This document shows positions 1 to 8,138 of a DNA stretch of 37,764 bases, piece by piece; positions within the stretch are counted from its first letter, which is position 1, and the number at the start of each line of letters is the position of its first letter. A model generated the notes under the pieces. That model was not told the origin of the DNA. It saw only the letters and a list, made by a program, of their open reading frames with translations, and made no database searches. The stretch is from positions 1-37,764 of the forward strand of contig DYFB01000009.1 in NCBI GenBank assembly GCA_020725405.1, given 5' to 3'. The DNA comes from Symbiobacterium sp. GTDB taxonomy: Bacteria > Bacillota > Sulfobacillia > UBA995 > UBA9673. The translations under genes and the position numbers were made by a program.

Positions 1-120
1 AGACAGCGCGTCCGCCGCGTGGAAGTACGCCAGCCAACCTCTGAGGTAGTGGTTTAGCCGCCGGATGCGCTCGTCCGTGGCGATGCCTCTCCGAGCATCT
101 CCTGTCTCCACCCTCGGTGT
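1..120 (-). pseudogene. 5'-truncated group II intron reverse transcriptase fragment
   Basis: On the minus strand the frame through bases 90-1 reads IRRLNHYLRGWLAYFHAAD, which is the maturase (X) domain signature of group II intron-encoded proteins (family pattern R-I-x-R-L-N-x-Y-L-R-G-W-x-x-Y-F-x-x-A-D). The frame stays open to about base 120, but the upstream reverse-transcriptase domain is missing because the end of another gene lies there (stop at 144). The rest of the C-terminus continues beyond the left window edge. It is therefore a truncated remnant or an intron broken by rearrangement or assembly. A second intron end of the same type lies at the right edge of the window. Confidence 0.7.
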
Positions 121-143
121 GTCTTGAGTCCGTGCCCCGGGTC

Positions 144-1145
144 TCAGCTTCCCGGAGAGATGCCCGCGTCCCGGTCCCCGGAGATGGTCCCGCCCGCTGC
201 CGGTGCCGGTCCGCCCGGGTCAGGAGAGGCGGCCGGCCCGCCCGCGTTCGCGGAGCCCGCCGGACCGCCCGGGCCTGCGGCCCCGGCAGCCGCGCGGCGG
301 GCCCGGCCCCGGGCCACCGCCCCTGCGGCGACGTAGAGGACCACGGCGATCCCGCACGAGACGAACCCAATGGTCCGCGCGACGCTGAGAGCCCCGCGGG
401 CTACGCTTGTGGTCATCTCTCTCACCGGGACCCCCTCGAACCCACCCAGACCGAAGCCGGCGATGAGCCCGGTCAGGAGGATGCCGGCGGCGAATGTTGC
501 GGCCAGCGTCCCGAGACCGCTCAGGAGGAAGGCCGTCCCGACCCAGCGCGCCCCGCCCGGGAACCCGCCGGCCAGGGGGAAGCAGAGCACCGCCAGAATG
601 AGCCAGACCGCCGCGGCCGCAAGTGTCACGGTCCCCGCGAGTCCCGAGTACCTGGCCACAGCCGCGGCTGCCTCCGGAGGCACCTGGTCGGCCAGCGGCA
701 TCTCGGAAGGCGCTTCGGCGAGGATCTGGCGTAGCTCCTTGACGACCGCCGGATGTCCGGTCCTTGCGTAGCTCTCGATGAACCGGTCCCGGAGCTCGCC
801 AAGGGGCACGCTGGCCGTGAGCACGGGGCTCCGGCCTCGGAGGTACAGAGAAACGTCACGAAGGATTTCCTTCACCTGCGCGTCGAGCCACTCGGGGTCC
901 AGCGCCTCGCGCAGGGCCGCTTCAATCTTGACCCTCTCGCTCACCGGAAGGTTTTCGGCATCCGGCAGTGCGGCCAGAACCAGACCAGGCAGGCTCTCGT
1001 AGACCCCGTGCCCCCGCAGGACGTCGGCGTAGAAATCCGTACGGACGACCATGGTCCAGACGGCGAGCCCCGACTGGCCGACGGTGAGCCCGGCGGTGAG
1101 AACCATCAGGATGATCAGGAGCAGCAGAACCTTGACCACCTTCAT
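144..1145 (-). CDS. Multi-pass membrane protein of unknown function
   Basis: I do not recognise the family. The product is about 333 residues. It has an N-terminal hydrophobic segment (about residues 3-30), a charged, probably extracytoplasmic region (about 30-170), and three further membrane segments (about 171-196, 205-236 and 255-282). It ends in a low-complexity Pro/Gly/Ala-rich tail of about 45 residues. ATG at 1145 is preferred because a G-run at 1152-1158 lies about 7 bases upstream; the in-frame TTG at 1148 is too close. It lies 300 bases downstream of spoIVA on the same strand, separated by a strong hairpin, so it may be a separate unit. Its context next to sporulation genes is suggestive only. 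The tail composition resembles a disordered cytoplasmic extension. Confidence 0.75.
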   Translation of the reverse strand: MKVVKVLLLLIILMVLTAGLTVGQSGLAVWTMVVRTDFYADVLRGHGVYESLPGLVLAALPDAENLPVSERVKIEAALREALDPEWLDAQVKEILRDVSLYLRGRSPVLTASVPLGELRDRFIESYARTGHPAVVKELRQILAEAPSEMPLADQVPPEAAAAVARYSGLAGTVTLAAAAVWLILAVLCFPLAGGFPGGARWVGTAFLLSGLGTLAATFAAGILLTGLIAGFGLGGFEGVPVREMTTSVARGALSVARTIGFVSCGIAVVLYVAAGAVARGRARRAAAGAAGPGGPAGSANAGGPAASPDPGGPAPAAGGTISGDRDAGISPGS

Positions 1146-1404
1146 CAAATGACCCCCCCGTCTCGACCGCGACCGGTGTCGTTGGGAGAACCCCCGGTCA
1201 TGGTCGATCCTTCCTGTTCAGTCTGTTGGCCGGGGGGAGGGAGATTCCTTCCCGAGTGCCGGGGGCCAGGCAGGAAGTTACTCCCATCCTGACGACGGGT
1301 GAAGCTTGGCTCGGACCTGCTCCCATCCAGGCGGCGATCGAATTCTGGCCGGGACCAACTCCCGCCCCGGCCTCAGGGCCGCGAAAGAGACGCCGGAGCG
1401 AACG

Positions 1405-1432
1405 GGCGGCCGGCCCCGGGAGGCCGGCCGCC
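1405..1432 (-). terminator. Hairpin downstream of spoIVA
   Basis: A perfect 11-bp inverted repeat (GGCGGCCGGCC with loop CCGGGA) begins about 25 bases past the spoIVA stop. On the minus strand it is followed only by a mildly T-rich stretch, so it is a plausible but not classical intrinsic terminator. The surrounding gene-free stretch 1146-1457 (about 310 bases) holds nothing else I can identify beyond the G-rich ribosome binding site of the downstream gene. Confidence 0.5.
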
Positions 1433-1457
1433 GCCAGGCCGCGAAGCGGGGAAGCCG

Positions 1458-2936
1458 CTAGATGAGGATGCAAATAAGGCCGCCGCTCCCCTCGTTGATG
1501 ATCCGGGTCAGGGTTTCCTGTATCTTCACCTGGGCGTTCTCCGGCATCCGGTAGAGCTTGTTCTCGATGCCCTCCCGCACGAGGTCGTGGAGGGACTTGC
1601 CGAAGATGTCCGACTCCCAGATCTTCCTCGGGTCGTCCTCGAACTTCTCGAGCAGGTACTTCACGAGCTCCTCGCACTGCCGCTCCGTCCCGATGATGGG
1701 CGTGACCTCCGTCTCGACGTCCGCCCGGATGAAGTGAAGCGAAGGGGCGCTCGCCCTCAGCCGGACACCGTAGCGGCCGCCCTGCCGGATGAGCTCCGGA
1801 TCCTCGAAGGTCATCTCGGAGAACCGCGGCGGCACGAGGCCGTACCCGACGGTCCTCACGTCCTCGAGGGCCTCGCCGATGACGTCGTACTCCGCCTTGG
1901 CCTGCACGAGGTCTTTCATCTGCCGGATGAGGTCGTGCTTACCCTCAACCGGGAAGCCGGTTATCTCCTCGATGGTCTTCCAGTAGAGCTCCTCGGCCGC
2001 CTCGAGGTCCACGGTCGCCACACCCGTCCCCATCTCCATGGCCTCGAGAGTAGCCTTGGCCACGAAGTCGTACCGCCCGAGAGCCTCGACGGCCTTCTCC
2101 ACGTCGCGGAGCCTGCGGATGTTCTGGACGGTTTCGGCCACGCCCTTTTCGAACTCGGCCCTGAGCCAGTGCCCGGCCTCGAGCTCCTCGACCCAGCGGG
2201 GCAGATTGACCACGACCTCACGCACCGGGAACTCGTAGAGGACCTGCTCCATCACGCCGTAGACGTCGTCCTCGTCCAGGGCGGTGACATCGACCGGGAT
2301 GACCGGAACGTCGTACCTCGCCTCGAGTCTTTCGGCCAAGCCGAGCGTATCTTTCGTCTCGGGGTGGCAGGAGTTGAGGATGACGACGAAGGGCTTGCCG
2401 ATCTCCTTGAGCTCGCGGACCACGCGCTCCTCGGCGTTGACGAAGTCCTCTCGGGGGATTTCCAGGAAGCTCCCGTCGCTCGTGACGACGATGCCGATGG
2501 TCGAGTGCTCGGAGATGACCTTCCTCGTGCCGATCTCGGCCGCTTCCTGGAACGGAATGCTCTCCTCGAACCAAGGCGTGTTGACCATCCGCGCTCCGTG
2601 TTCGTCCTCGTATCCCGCGGCGCCGGGGACCGTGTAGCCGACGCAGTCCACGATCCGGACCCTGAGGGAGAGGCTCTCCTTGATGGTGATGCGCACACCC
2701 TCGTCGGGGATGAACTTGGGTTCCGTGGTCATGATCGTCCGGCCCATGCCGCCCTGGGGAAGCTCGTCGATGGTCCTCTGGCGCTCGTTCGGGTCGGTGA
2801 TGTTCGGCAGGACGAGGAGCTCCATGAACTTCCGGATGAAGGTGGACTTGCCGGTCCGCACCGGTCCGACCACCCCGATGTAGATGTCACCGCCGGTACG
2901 CTCCGCGATATCCTTGAAAATATCGAACTTCTCCAC
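1458..2936 (-). CDS. spoIVA: Stage IV sporulation protein A, spore coat basement-layer ATPase
   Basis: SpoIVA is the ATPase that polymerises on the forespore surface and anchors the coat and cortex assembly. The GTG start at 2936 follows AGGAGGGAG with good spacing and gives 492 residues, the length of the Bacillus subtilis protein as I recall it. Visible features are the Walker A motif GPVRTGKS at residues 24-31 (Lys30), the RQRTIDELPQ and GRTIMTTEPKF segments of the GTPase-like N-terminal domain, and the conserved C-terminus GSGGLICILI needed for docking to SpoVM/membrane. The frame is open far upstream, but the extension has no family similarity. A SigE-type promoter lies about 65-90 bases upstream. 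In many Bacillota der and gpsA lie just upstream; here der does, but gpsA is not present. Confidence 0.97.
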   Translation of the reverse strand: MEKFDIFKDIAERTGGDIYIGVVGPVRTGKSTFIRKFMELLVLPNITDPNERQRTIDELPQGGMGRTIMTTEPKFIPDEGVRITIKESLSLRVRIVDCVGYTVPGAAGYEDEHGARMVNTPWFEESIPFQEAAEIGTRKVISEHSTIGIVVTSDGSFLEIPREDFVNAEERVVRELKEIGKPFVVILNSCHPETKDTLGLAERLEARYDVPVIPVDVTALDEDDVYGVMEQVLYEFPVREVVVNLPRWVEELEAGHWLRAEFEKGVAETVQNIRRLRDVEKAVEALGRYDFVAKATLEAMEMGTGVATVDLEAAEELYWKTIEEITGFPVEGKHDLIRQMKDLVQAKAEYDVIGEALEDVRTVGYGLVPPRFSEMTFEDPELIRQGGRYGVRLRASAPSLHFIRADVETEVTPIIGTERQCEELVKYLLEKFEDDPRKIWESDIFGKSLHDLVREGIENKLYRMPENAQVKIQETLTRIINEGSGGLICILI

Positions 2937-2999
2937 CGGTTTCTCCCTCCTCGGGCCTAGCGGGCCGCAGTGAGGACGCGCTCGGGCGAGCCCGTGAAA

Positions 3000-3027
3000 A
3001 GTATATGAGGACAGGTTATGGAAATTC
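3000..3027 (-). promoter_or_regulatory. Candidate SigE promoter of spoIVA
   Basis: On the minus strand a -10 element CATATACT (3007-3000; SigE consensus CATACANT) is preceded, with a 14-base spacer, by GAATTT (3027-3022) as a -35 element. The resulting start point would give a leader of about 60 bases to the spoIVA GTG. In B. subtilis spoIVA is transcribed by SigE, so both motif and context agree. The -35 match is only partial. Confidence 0.5.
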
Positions 3028-3052
3028 CGCCTGTAGAGGGAGGAGTTCTCGG

Positions 3053-3100
3053 CTGGCGTCGGCCGGAGGCGCGGTTTCTGCTGGCGTCGGCCGGAGGCGC
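3053..3100. repeat. Two 20-bp direct repeats between der and spoIVA
   Basis: The 20-mer CTGGCGTCGGCCGGAGGCGC occurs at 3053-3072 and again at 3081-3100, with a period of 28 bases. The second copy runs directly into a large palindrome. No function is evident. Confidence 0.8.
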
Positions 3101-3128
3101 CTCCCCGGCCGGGCCCGGCCGGGGAGGC
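3099..3128 (-). terminator. 30-bp palindrome downstream of der
   Basis: Bases 3099-3128 are an uninterrupted perfect palindrome (arms GCCTCCCCGGCC / GGCCGGGGAGGC around GGGCCC) beginning 36 bases after the der stop. It lacks a following T-run on the minus strand, so termination is likely but unproven. It separates the der transcript from the spoIVA promoter. Confidence 0.5.
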
Positions 3129-3163
3129 GTGGTCCTCGCCACCCCGGCGTGGAAGGAGCGGAC

Positions 3164-4546
3164 TCAGCCGCCCTTGGCGCGGAAGAGGAGCCTCAGCGGT
3201 GTCCCCGAGAAGTCCCAGGCCTCCCGAGCCCGGCTCTCGAGGTAGCGCTCGTAGCTCCCGGTCGCGAGCTCGGGAGAGTTCACGAAGAAGACGAAGGTCG
3301 GTGGGCTCACCGAGGCCTGGGTGACGTAGCTCACCCTCAGCCGTCGCCGTCCGACGGGCGGCGGGGGGGACACGCCCACCGCGTCGCGGAAAACCCGGGT
3401 CACCTCGGAGGTCGGGACCCGGCGACGGTGGTTCTCCGCCACTCGGTCGACTGTCTCCATCAGGCGTCCGAGGTTCCGGCCGGTCTTGGCCGAAACGAAG
3501 ACGACCGGGGCCCAGGAGGTGAAGTAGAGCTCCCGCCTGAGCACCGCTTCGTAGGCGACGTAGGTCAGGTCGTCCTTGGCGACGAGGTCCCACTTGTTGA
3601 CGACCAGGACGAGGGCCCGCCCAGCCTCGGCCACGTAACCGGCCACTCTCTTATCCTGCTCCGCGAGGGGCTGGGTGCCGTCCAGAAGCAGGAGGACCAC
3701 GTCCGAGCGGTCGATGGCCCGGAGCGTGCGGAGAACGCTGTAACGCTCGACGCCGCCGGCGACCCGGCTCTTCCGGCGCAGGCCGGCCGTGTCGACCAGC
3801 ACGTAACCGGTCGAGCCCCGCCGGAACGGGACGTCCACGGCGTCGCGCGTCGTCCCGGGCTCGTCGGCGACGATGACGCGCTCCTCGCCGAGCAGCCTGT
3901 TGACCAGGGAAGACTTGCCCACGTTCGGCCGGCCGACCACGGCCACCCGGACCGGGTCCTCCCCGCTCTCCTCCTCCCTCAGACCGTCTCCGTCCGCTTC
4001 CGCCTTCAGGGCGTCTCTGCCCGGTTCCGCGCCCCGGTCTCCGCGGGCCTCCGGGAGTCGGGCCAGGACGGCGTCCAGGAGCTCGCCCGTCCCGGTCCCG
4101 TGGTAGGCCGAGATGGAGATGGGCTCGGCCAACCCAAGCCGGAAGAACTCGGCGGCCAGGGACTCGCGGGACGGGTCGTCCACCTTGTTGGCCGCGATCA
4201 CCACGGGCTTCCGGCTCTTCCTGAGGACGGCGGCGACGGCCTCGTCGCCCGGTGTCAGGCCCGCCCTGGCGTCGACGACGAAGACCACGACATCGGCTTC
4301 GGCGATGGCGATCTCGGCCTGCCGGGTGGTCAGGACCCGGACCTGCGTCTCCTCGTCCCAGTCAAGCCCGCCCGTGTCGACAAGGGTGAAGGACCGGCCG
4401 GCCCACTCCGCGGGGGCGTAGAGCCTGTCCCTGGTCACCCCGGGCTCGCTCTCGACGATGGCCTTCCGGTCGCGGGCCAGCCGGTTGAAGAGGGTCGACT
4501 TCCCGACGTTAGGCCGGCCGACGATGGCCACTATCGGTCTCGTCAA
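3164..4546 (-). CDS. der: Ribosome biogenesis GTPase Der (EngA)
   Basis: Der is an essential double-GTPase that helps 50S subunit maturation. With the TTG start at 4546 it has 460 residues. The first G domain carries GRPNVGKST at residues 10-18, the DTGG switch and an NKVDD motif (the G4 element). The second has a repeat of GRPNVGKSS, DTAG and NKWD. A charged, low-complexity linker joins them and a KH-like domain ends the protein (…LRLLFRAKGG). GGAGGG at 4554-4560 fits the TTG, and the upstream gene's stop (4550-4548) sits one base before it, so translation is probably coupled. The frame is open further upstream (ATG-less extension to 4612), but that part is antisense-like and not conserved in the family. 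Confidence 0.96.
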   Translation of the reverse strand: MTRPIVAIVGRPNVGKSTLFNRLARDRKAIVESEPGVTRDRLYAPAEWAGRSFTLVDTGGLDWDEETQVRVLTTRQAEIAIAEADVVVFVVDARAGLTPGDEAVAAVLRKSRKPVVIAANKVDDPSRESLAAEFFRLGLAEPISISAYHGTGTGELLDAVLARLPEARGDRGAEPGRDALKAEADGDGLREEESGEDPVRVAVVGRPNVGKSSLVNRLLGEERVIVADEPGTTRDAVDVPFRRGSTGYVLVDTAGLRRKSRVAGGVERYSVLRTLRAIDRSDVVLLLLDGTQPLAEQDKRVAGYVAEAGRALVLVVNKWDLVAKDDLTYVAYEAVLRRELYFTSWAPVVFVSAKTGRNLGRLMETVDRVAENHRRRVPTSEVTRVFRDAVGVSPPPPVGRRRLRVSYVTQASVSPPTFVFFVNSPELATGSYERYLESRAREAWDFSGTPLRLLFRAKGG

Positions 4547-4547
4547 C

Positions 4548-5975
4548 TCACCGTCCCTCCTTCCAGCTCTCGAGCCTCGCCAGCATCTGCGAAGGGAGCC
4601 AGCCGGCGTCAAGCACCGGCCTCCCGATCGCGCGGCTGAGATCGCCGAGGTTCAGGCCGTCGAGGAGCTCGTCCGACCCGGCCCGGAGTGCCGCGCCCGG
4701 CACCAGCACCGGGGCGGCTGCGTCCGGTTCTTCCGGGCCGGGAGCCCGGCCGGCCCCTTCCGGCCTCGCGCTCCCGGCGGCGGCCAGAAGGTCCGCCCCG
4801 GAAAGGAGCCCGGCCACCGTGACCGACGGCCCGAAGAGCTCGTTCGCGGCCTCGATCACCGTTCCCTTGAAGACCGTCTCTCGCCGCAGGAGCTCGACGG
4901 CCTCGCGCACCAGAGGTAGGGCCAGCGTCCCCGTCAGAGCGGTGAACGCTACCTCGGGGCCTCCGGGGGGCCCCCCGCGAGCGGCGAGCCGCCGCTTCAG
5001 GCGGGAGAGGTCCTCGAGGAAGAGCCGGGCCAGGCCGATGCCATTCTCGGCCTGCGGAAACCCCTCGTAGAAGCGGTGGCCAGGAACCTTCCGGCCCGCG
5101 ATGAGGAAGAGTTCGTCGGCGGGATAGACGAAGCCGCCCAAGCGGCGGTGCCAGGCGAGGACCGCGTCGAGGAGCCGGACGGCCTCGGCCGCCGAGAGGG
5201 GGCGCACCGGACCGGCCGACGGACCGTAGCAGGTCAGGCCCACCGGGACCACCCCGACCGAGGCCAGTCCCGGACGAAGAGAGGCCAGGTCGGAGAACGT
5301 CCGATCGAGGGCCTCTCCGTCGTTCAGCCCCGGACAGACCACGACCTGGGTGTGGATGGTTATCCCCCCGGCCACCAGGTCGGCGAGTTCGCCCATCACC
5401 TCCGCCGCCCGGGGGTTGCCCATCATCTCCGCCCGCAGGTCGGGGTCCGTGGTGTGGACCGAGACGTAGAGCGGGCTTAGCCGCAGGGCGAGGATGCGGC
5501 GGCGGTCGGCCGCCGAGAGGTTGGTGAGGGTGATGAAGTTGCCGTGCAGAAAGGACAGGCGGTAGTCGTCGTCCTTCACGTAGAGAGCCGGCCTGAGGCC
5601 GCCGGGAAGCCGGTCGACGAAGCAGAAGACGCACCTGTTGACGCAGGTCTTGACGGCCGCCGGCCCCCCGAAGACGTCCTCCGTGAACTCAAGACCGATA
5701 TCCTCGTCCGGGTCCTTCTCAACCTCGAAGGTTTCCTCCCGGCCGTCGCGCCGGACCACCCTCATCTCGAGGAACGGCTCGGCCGTCAGATAGCGGTAGT
5801 CGATGTAGTCCCGCAGGACGGTCCCGTTGACGGCGTAAAGCCGGTCGCCGGGCTTGAGGCCGAGGTCGGCCCCGATAGTGTCCGGGCGGACCCGGCCGAT
5901 CGTCCCCCCGGGCGGCTCCCCCGGGCCTCGGCCCCCTGTCCCGCCGGGCAGGCTTCCCGGACCCTGGGTCTCCAC
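4548..5975 (-). CDS. PDZ / radical SAM / DUF512 family protein
   Basis: This is the DUF512 family, in which a PDZ-like domain precedes a radical-SAM core. The PDZ-like part is at about residues 24-85 (GADLGLKPGDRLYAVNG). The cluster-binding motif CVNRCVFC has Cys111, Cys115 and Cys118. The C-terminal third is DUF512. The family is usually found beside der in clostridial genomes, as here, but its substrate is unknown to me. Length is 475 residues from a GTG at 5975 that follows a G-rich stretch; the start is uncertain because the first 20 residues are Gly/Pro-rich and not obviously conserved. The last bases are read into the der ribosome binding region. A low-complexity insertion (Gly/Pro/Ala-rich, about residues 395-425) lies in the C-terminal part. 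Confidence 0.88.
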   Translation of the reverse strand: METQGPGSLPGGTGGRGPGEPPGGTIGRVRPDTIGADLGLKPGDRLYAVNGTVLRDYIDYRYLTAEPFLEMRVVRRDGREETFEVEKDPDEDIGLEFTEDVFGGPAAVKTCVNRCVFCFVDRLPGGLRPALYVKDDDYRLSFLHGNFITLTNLSAADRRRILALRLSPLYVSVHTTDPDLRAEMMGNPRAAEVMGELADLVAGGITIHTQVVVCPGLNDGEALDRTFSDLASLRPGLASVGVVPVGLTCYGPSAGPVRPLSAAEAVRLLDAVLAWHRRLGGFVYPADELFLIAGRKVPGHRFYEGFPQAENGIGLARLFLEDLSRLKRRLAARGGPPGGPEVAFTALTGTLALPLVREAVELLRRETVFKGTVIEAANELFGPSVTVAGLLSGADLLAAAGSARPEGAGRAPGPEEPDAAAPVLVPGAALRAGSDELLDGLNLGDLSRAIGRPVLDAGWLPSQMLARLESWKEGR

Positions 5976-6020
5976 GCCCCGCCGCCCCCCGTCGTCTCCC
6001 TGGCCGGTCCGGCCACAATC

Positions 6021-6524
6021 TTACTCGCGCGGCGGAAAGGCCGTCAAGGAGCCGCAGCGCCCCTTGCGCCGGGCCACCTCACCTCTGACCTCCCGCACCA
6101 GGGCCACGAGGGCCGGATAGGCCCGCCTCATACCTAGGGCGGCCATGGGCCTTCCCAGGCTGACCAAGCCCAGGCGGCGGGAGAGCGTGCCCCCGACCTT
6201 CACCAGCCAGCCGGCCAGCCGCAGGGCGTCAACCAGCATGTAGTCATCCGGGTCGACCCCCTTGAGGTCGAGGAAGGATACCACGGCCCGGCGAATGACC
6301 TCCTTACCCGGACCAAAGCCGACCACGAAGACCTCTTCTCCGTCCGGGCCCCGACCCGCCGGGAAGACCGTCCCCAGGTCCCGACCCTGCACCCGGTCGA
6401 AAAGGGGCAGGGCGCAGAGCTCCCGGACGGTCGGTGTCCGCCGCGGGTCGAGGCGTCCGGTGTGCAGGGCGGCGGCGACCACGGAAGTGTGGGAGCTACC
6501 GTAGCAGTGATAGAACACCCTCAT
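6021..6524 (-). CDS. DUF3189 family protein, second of a tandem pair
   Basis: A 167-residue protein starting MRVFYHCYGSSHTS, the hallmark opening of DUF3189 (a beta strand, then HCYG-S-H-S). It shares this with the gene immediately upstream, and the two overlap by four bases (ATGA at 6524-6521), so they are a translationally coupled tandem duplication. Further shared blocks are a G-x-x-P/D-E-V-F-V-G-x-G segment and a C-terminal GRP…G…RRAYPAL region. The function of the family is unknown; its distribution is restricted largely to spore-forming Bacillota as far as I recall. The C-terminus is basic (RRKGR). Confidence 0.85.
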   Translation of the reverse strand: MRVFYHCYGSSHTSVVAAALHTGRLDPRRTPTVRELCALPLFDRVQGRDLGTVFPAGRGPDGEEVFVVGFGPGKEVIRRAVVSFLDLKGVDPDDYMLVDALRLAGWLVKVGGTLSRRLGLVSLGRPMAALGMRRAYPALVALVREVRGEVARRKGRCGSLTAFPPRE

Positions 6525-6994
6525 CCTGGGGCGACCTTCTCCCGGAGCCCCTCCCTCGTCCGCGCGGCCAGCCTCTTCAGGCACGGGTAGGCCAGGCGCG
6601 TCCCGTGGATGACCACCGGCCGGCCGACGGCCGGTAGACGGAGCACGCGGCTGGTGAACCCGCCGAGGCGCATGAACCAGTTGACGCAGGGCATCGTGTC
6701 CACGAAGCGGACGTCGTCGGTCCCCACCCCTACGTGGCGGGCCACCTCTCTCACCGACCGTTCGAGAAGCCCTGGGCAGTTCCGGCGGCCGAGGAAGAAG
6801 ACCGGGTGACCCTCGGCGTCCGTCCCCATGGGCCTTATGCGGCCGTGGTCGCTCTGGTCCTGCTTGTCGAAGTAGCGGATGGAGCACAGCTCCCGGGCCG
6901 TGGGCGGCCGGTCCTGGGGTAGGAGACCCAGGTGCACGGCTGCCGCGACCACCGAGGAGTGGGCACCACCGTAGCAGTGGTAGATGACGATCAT
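6521..6994 (-). CDS. DUF3189 family protein, first of a tandem pair
   Basis: A 157-residue protein starting MIVIYHCYGGAHSS, a typical DUF3189 N-terminus. It lies in a chain of overlapping genes: its ATG at 6994-6992 shares one base with the stop of the small YIEGIA-partner gene, and its own stop overlaps the next DUF3189 gene. It contains FLGRRNCPG, VNWFMRLGG and GRPVVIHG segments, the last being matched by GRPMAALG in the sister copy. No catalytic motif can be named with confidence. Co-occurrence with YIEGIA and SpoIIP suggests a role in sporulation, which is inference. Confidence 0.87.
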   Translation of the reverse strand: MIVIYHCYGGAHSSVVAAAVHLGLLPQDRPPTARELCSIRYFDKQDQSDHGRIRPMGTDAEGHPVFFLGRRNCPGLLERSVREVARHVGVGTDDVRFVDTMPCVNWFMRLGGFTSRVLRLPAVGRPVVIHGTRLAYPCLKRLAARTREGLREKVAPG

Positions 6995-7161
6995 CAGTGT
7001 TTGACCAGCACGTAGACTCCGTTCTCGAGGTCATGGACCTGCACGTCCATGATCCGGCTGAGATACATGGCCACCTTCTCCCTTTCCTCCGGCCCGGAAG
7101 CCACGAAAACCGGGACCCCTCCCGGCAGGACCTTGTCCGTCGCCAGTGCGACCACGGCCAC
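6994..7161 (-). CDS. Small capping-complex-type subunit, partner of YIEGIA
   Basis: A gene of about 55 codons fills the space between the YIEGIA gene and the DUF3189 pair. The reading frame gives LATDKVLPGGVPVFVASG, then a helix-like EEREKVAMYLSRIMD, and ends HDLENGVYVLVKH. This pattern matches the small protein annotated as 'capping complex subunit for YIEGIA', whose usual end is HDLxNxxYxxVKH as I recall. The stop overlaps the next ATG by one base. The nearest standard start is GTG at 7161, but the good Shine-Dalgarno (GAGGGGGGG, 7192-7200) is about 30 bases away, and family members have some 8-10 more N-terminal residues. The in-frame sequence upstream (…QDGTRI) has no ATG, GTG or TTG before a stop. 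Confidence 0.75.
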   Translation of the reverse strand: MAVVALATDKVLPGGVPVFVASGPEEREKVAMYLSRIMDVQVHDLENGVYVLVKH

Positions 7162-7202
7162 GATGCGCGTCCCGTCCTGAACCGCCCTTCACCCCCCCTC
7201 GG

Positions 7203-8126
7203 CTAGTCAGCGGCCTGGCGTCCGGGCCTCGTCGCCAGGGGGCGCGTCCGGGCGCCTTCGATCACCGGGACGCGCCGGACCACTGCGAGCAGCGGCTCGA
7301 TGTCGGGTTCGATGGGGACCACGGCCAGAGCCGCGCGCCCGGAGTCCAGGTCCAGGCGGACAAGCGGCGTGAACTCCGGCGTTCCCACGTCCTTGCGCAC
7401 CCCCAGGATGGCGCTGACGTCGTGGGCGATGGCCTGGCGCTGTCCGAAGTTGGCCAGGGTGGCCCGGGCGTTGTCGTCCTTGGGTTCGATGACGACGCCG
7501 CGCCCGTACCGTTCGTAGGCGTCCCGCCCTTCGGCAAGCCCTATCTCCATGATGAGGATGTCGTCCACGTAGAGCAGGGTTTCCTTGAAGTGCACCTGCC
7601 CCTCCCTGACCACGGCGATCCGTCCGAGCGGCTGGCGGTCGAGAGCGCGCTTCCCGATGAGAACGATCCCGAGTCCCGCCGCGGTCCCGGCGGCGAGAGC
7701 GCCGACCGGACCAAGGTCCCACGCCGACCTTTGGAAGAAGAGAGCCACCGAGCTCGCCGCGAGAGCGGTGAGGATGGTCAGGTAGTTCCTCGCCTCGAAG
7801 ACCTTGGCTATGTCCTCGATGTAGCCGGCCCCGCGCCGCACCAGCTCCGTCTCCTCCATCCGCTCCAGCGTCTTCCGCTCGAGCCCCCGTATCTCCCGAA
7901 ATTGCTGGGCCACCAGGACCAGGAAGGTCACGGCCGTGAACTCCTCCAGGATGAGGGCCGGCACGACGACAGCCCCGGTGAAGGCGGCAATGAGCCCGAG
8001 GGCGAGGTGACTCACGTAGCCGTGGGGGTAGCTCGGGTACTGTCGGAAATCGGTCCGGAGCATGGCCAGGCGGGCCACAGTCCCGAGGACGAACCCGATC
8101 CCCACGGCTACCCAGACGCTCGTCAA
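7203..8126 (-). CDS. YIEGIA family membrane protein
   Basis: A 307-residue membrane protein with the family-naming motif present as YIEDIA (about residue 102) instead of YIEGIA. Hydrophobic segments are seen at about residues 3-21, 38-75 and 117-165, followed by a soluble C-terminal domain of about 140 residues. The TTG start at 8126 is supported by AGGAGAG about 8 bases upstream, which overlaps the spoIIP stop. The family is confined to spore formers and is annotated together with a small 'capping complex' subunit, which is indeed the next gene. Its biochemical role is not known to me. Confidence 0.87.
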   Translation of the reverse strand: MTSVWVAVGIGFVLGTVARLAMLRTDFRQYPSYPHGYVSHLALGLIAAFTGAVVVPALILEEFTAVTFLVLVAQQFREIRGLERKTLERMEETELVRRGAGYIEDIAKVFEARNYLTILTALAASSVALFFQRSAWDLGPVGALAAGTAAGLGIVLIGKRALDRQPLGRIAVVREGQVHFKETLLYVDDILIMEIGLAEGRDAYERYGRGVVIEPKDDNARATLANFGQRQAIAHDVSAILGVRKDVGTPEFTPLVRLDLDSGRAALAVVPIEPDIEPLLAVVRRVPVIEGARTRPLATRPGRQAAD

Positions 8127-8138
8127 GCGATTGCTCTC

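Noticed and set aside
2937-3593. Long N-terminal extension of spoIVA
   Set aside because: It crosses the promoter, palindrome and the der 3' end in antisense or non-coding sequence. GTG 2936 gives the normal 492-residue protein with a good ribosome binding site.
6525-7034. Upstream part of a 337-codon minus-strand frame joined to the second DUF3189 gene
   Set aside because: This part is out of frame with the first DUF3189 gene and has no family similarity. The ATG at 6524 begins the conserved HCYG motif.
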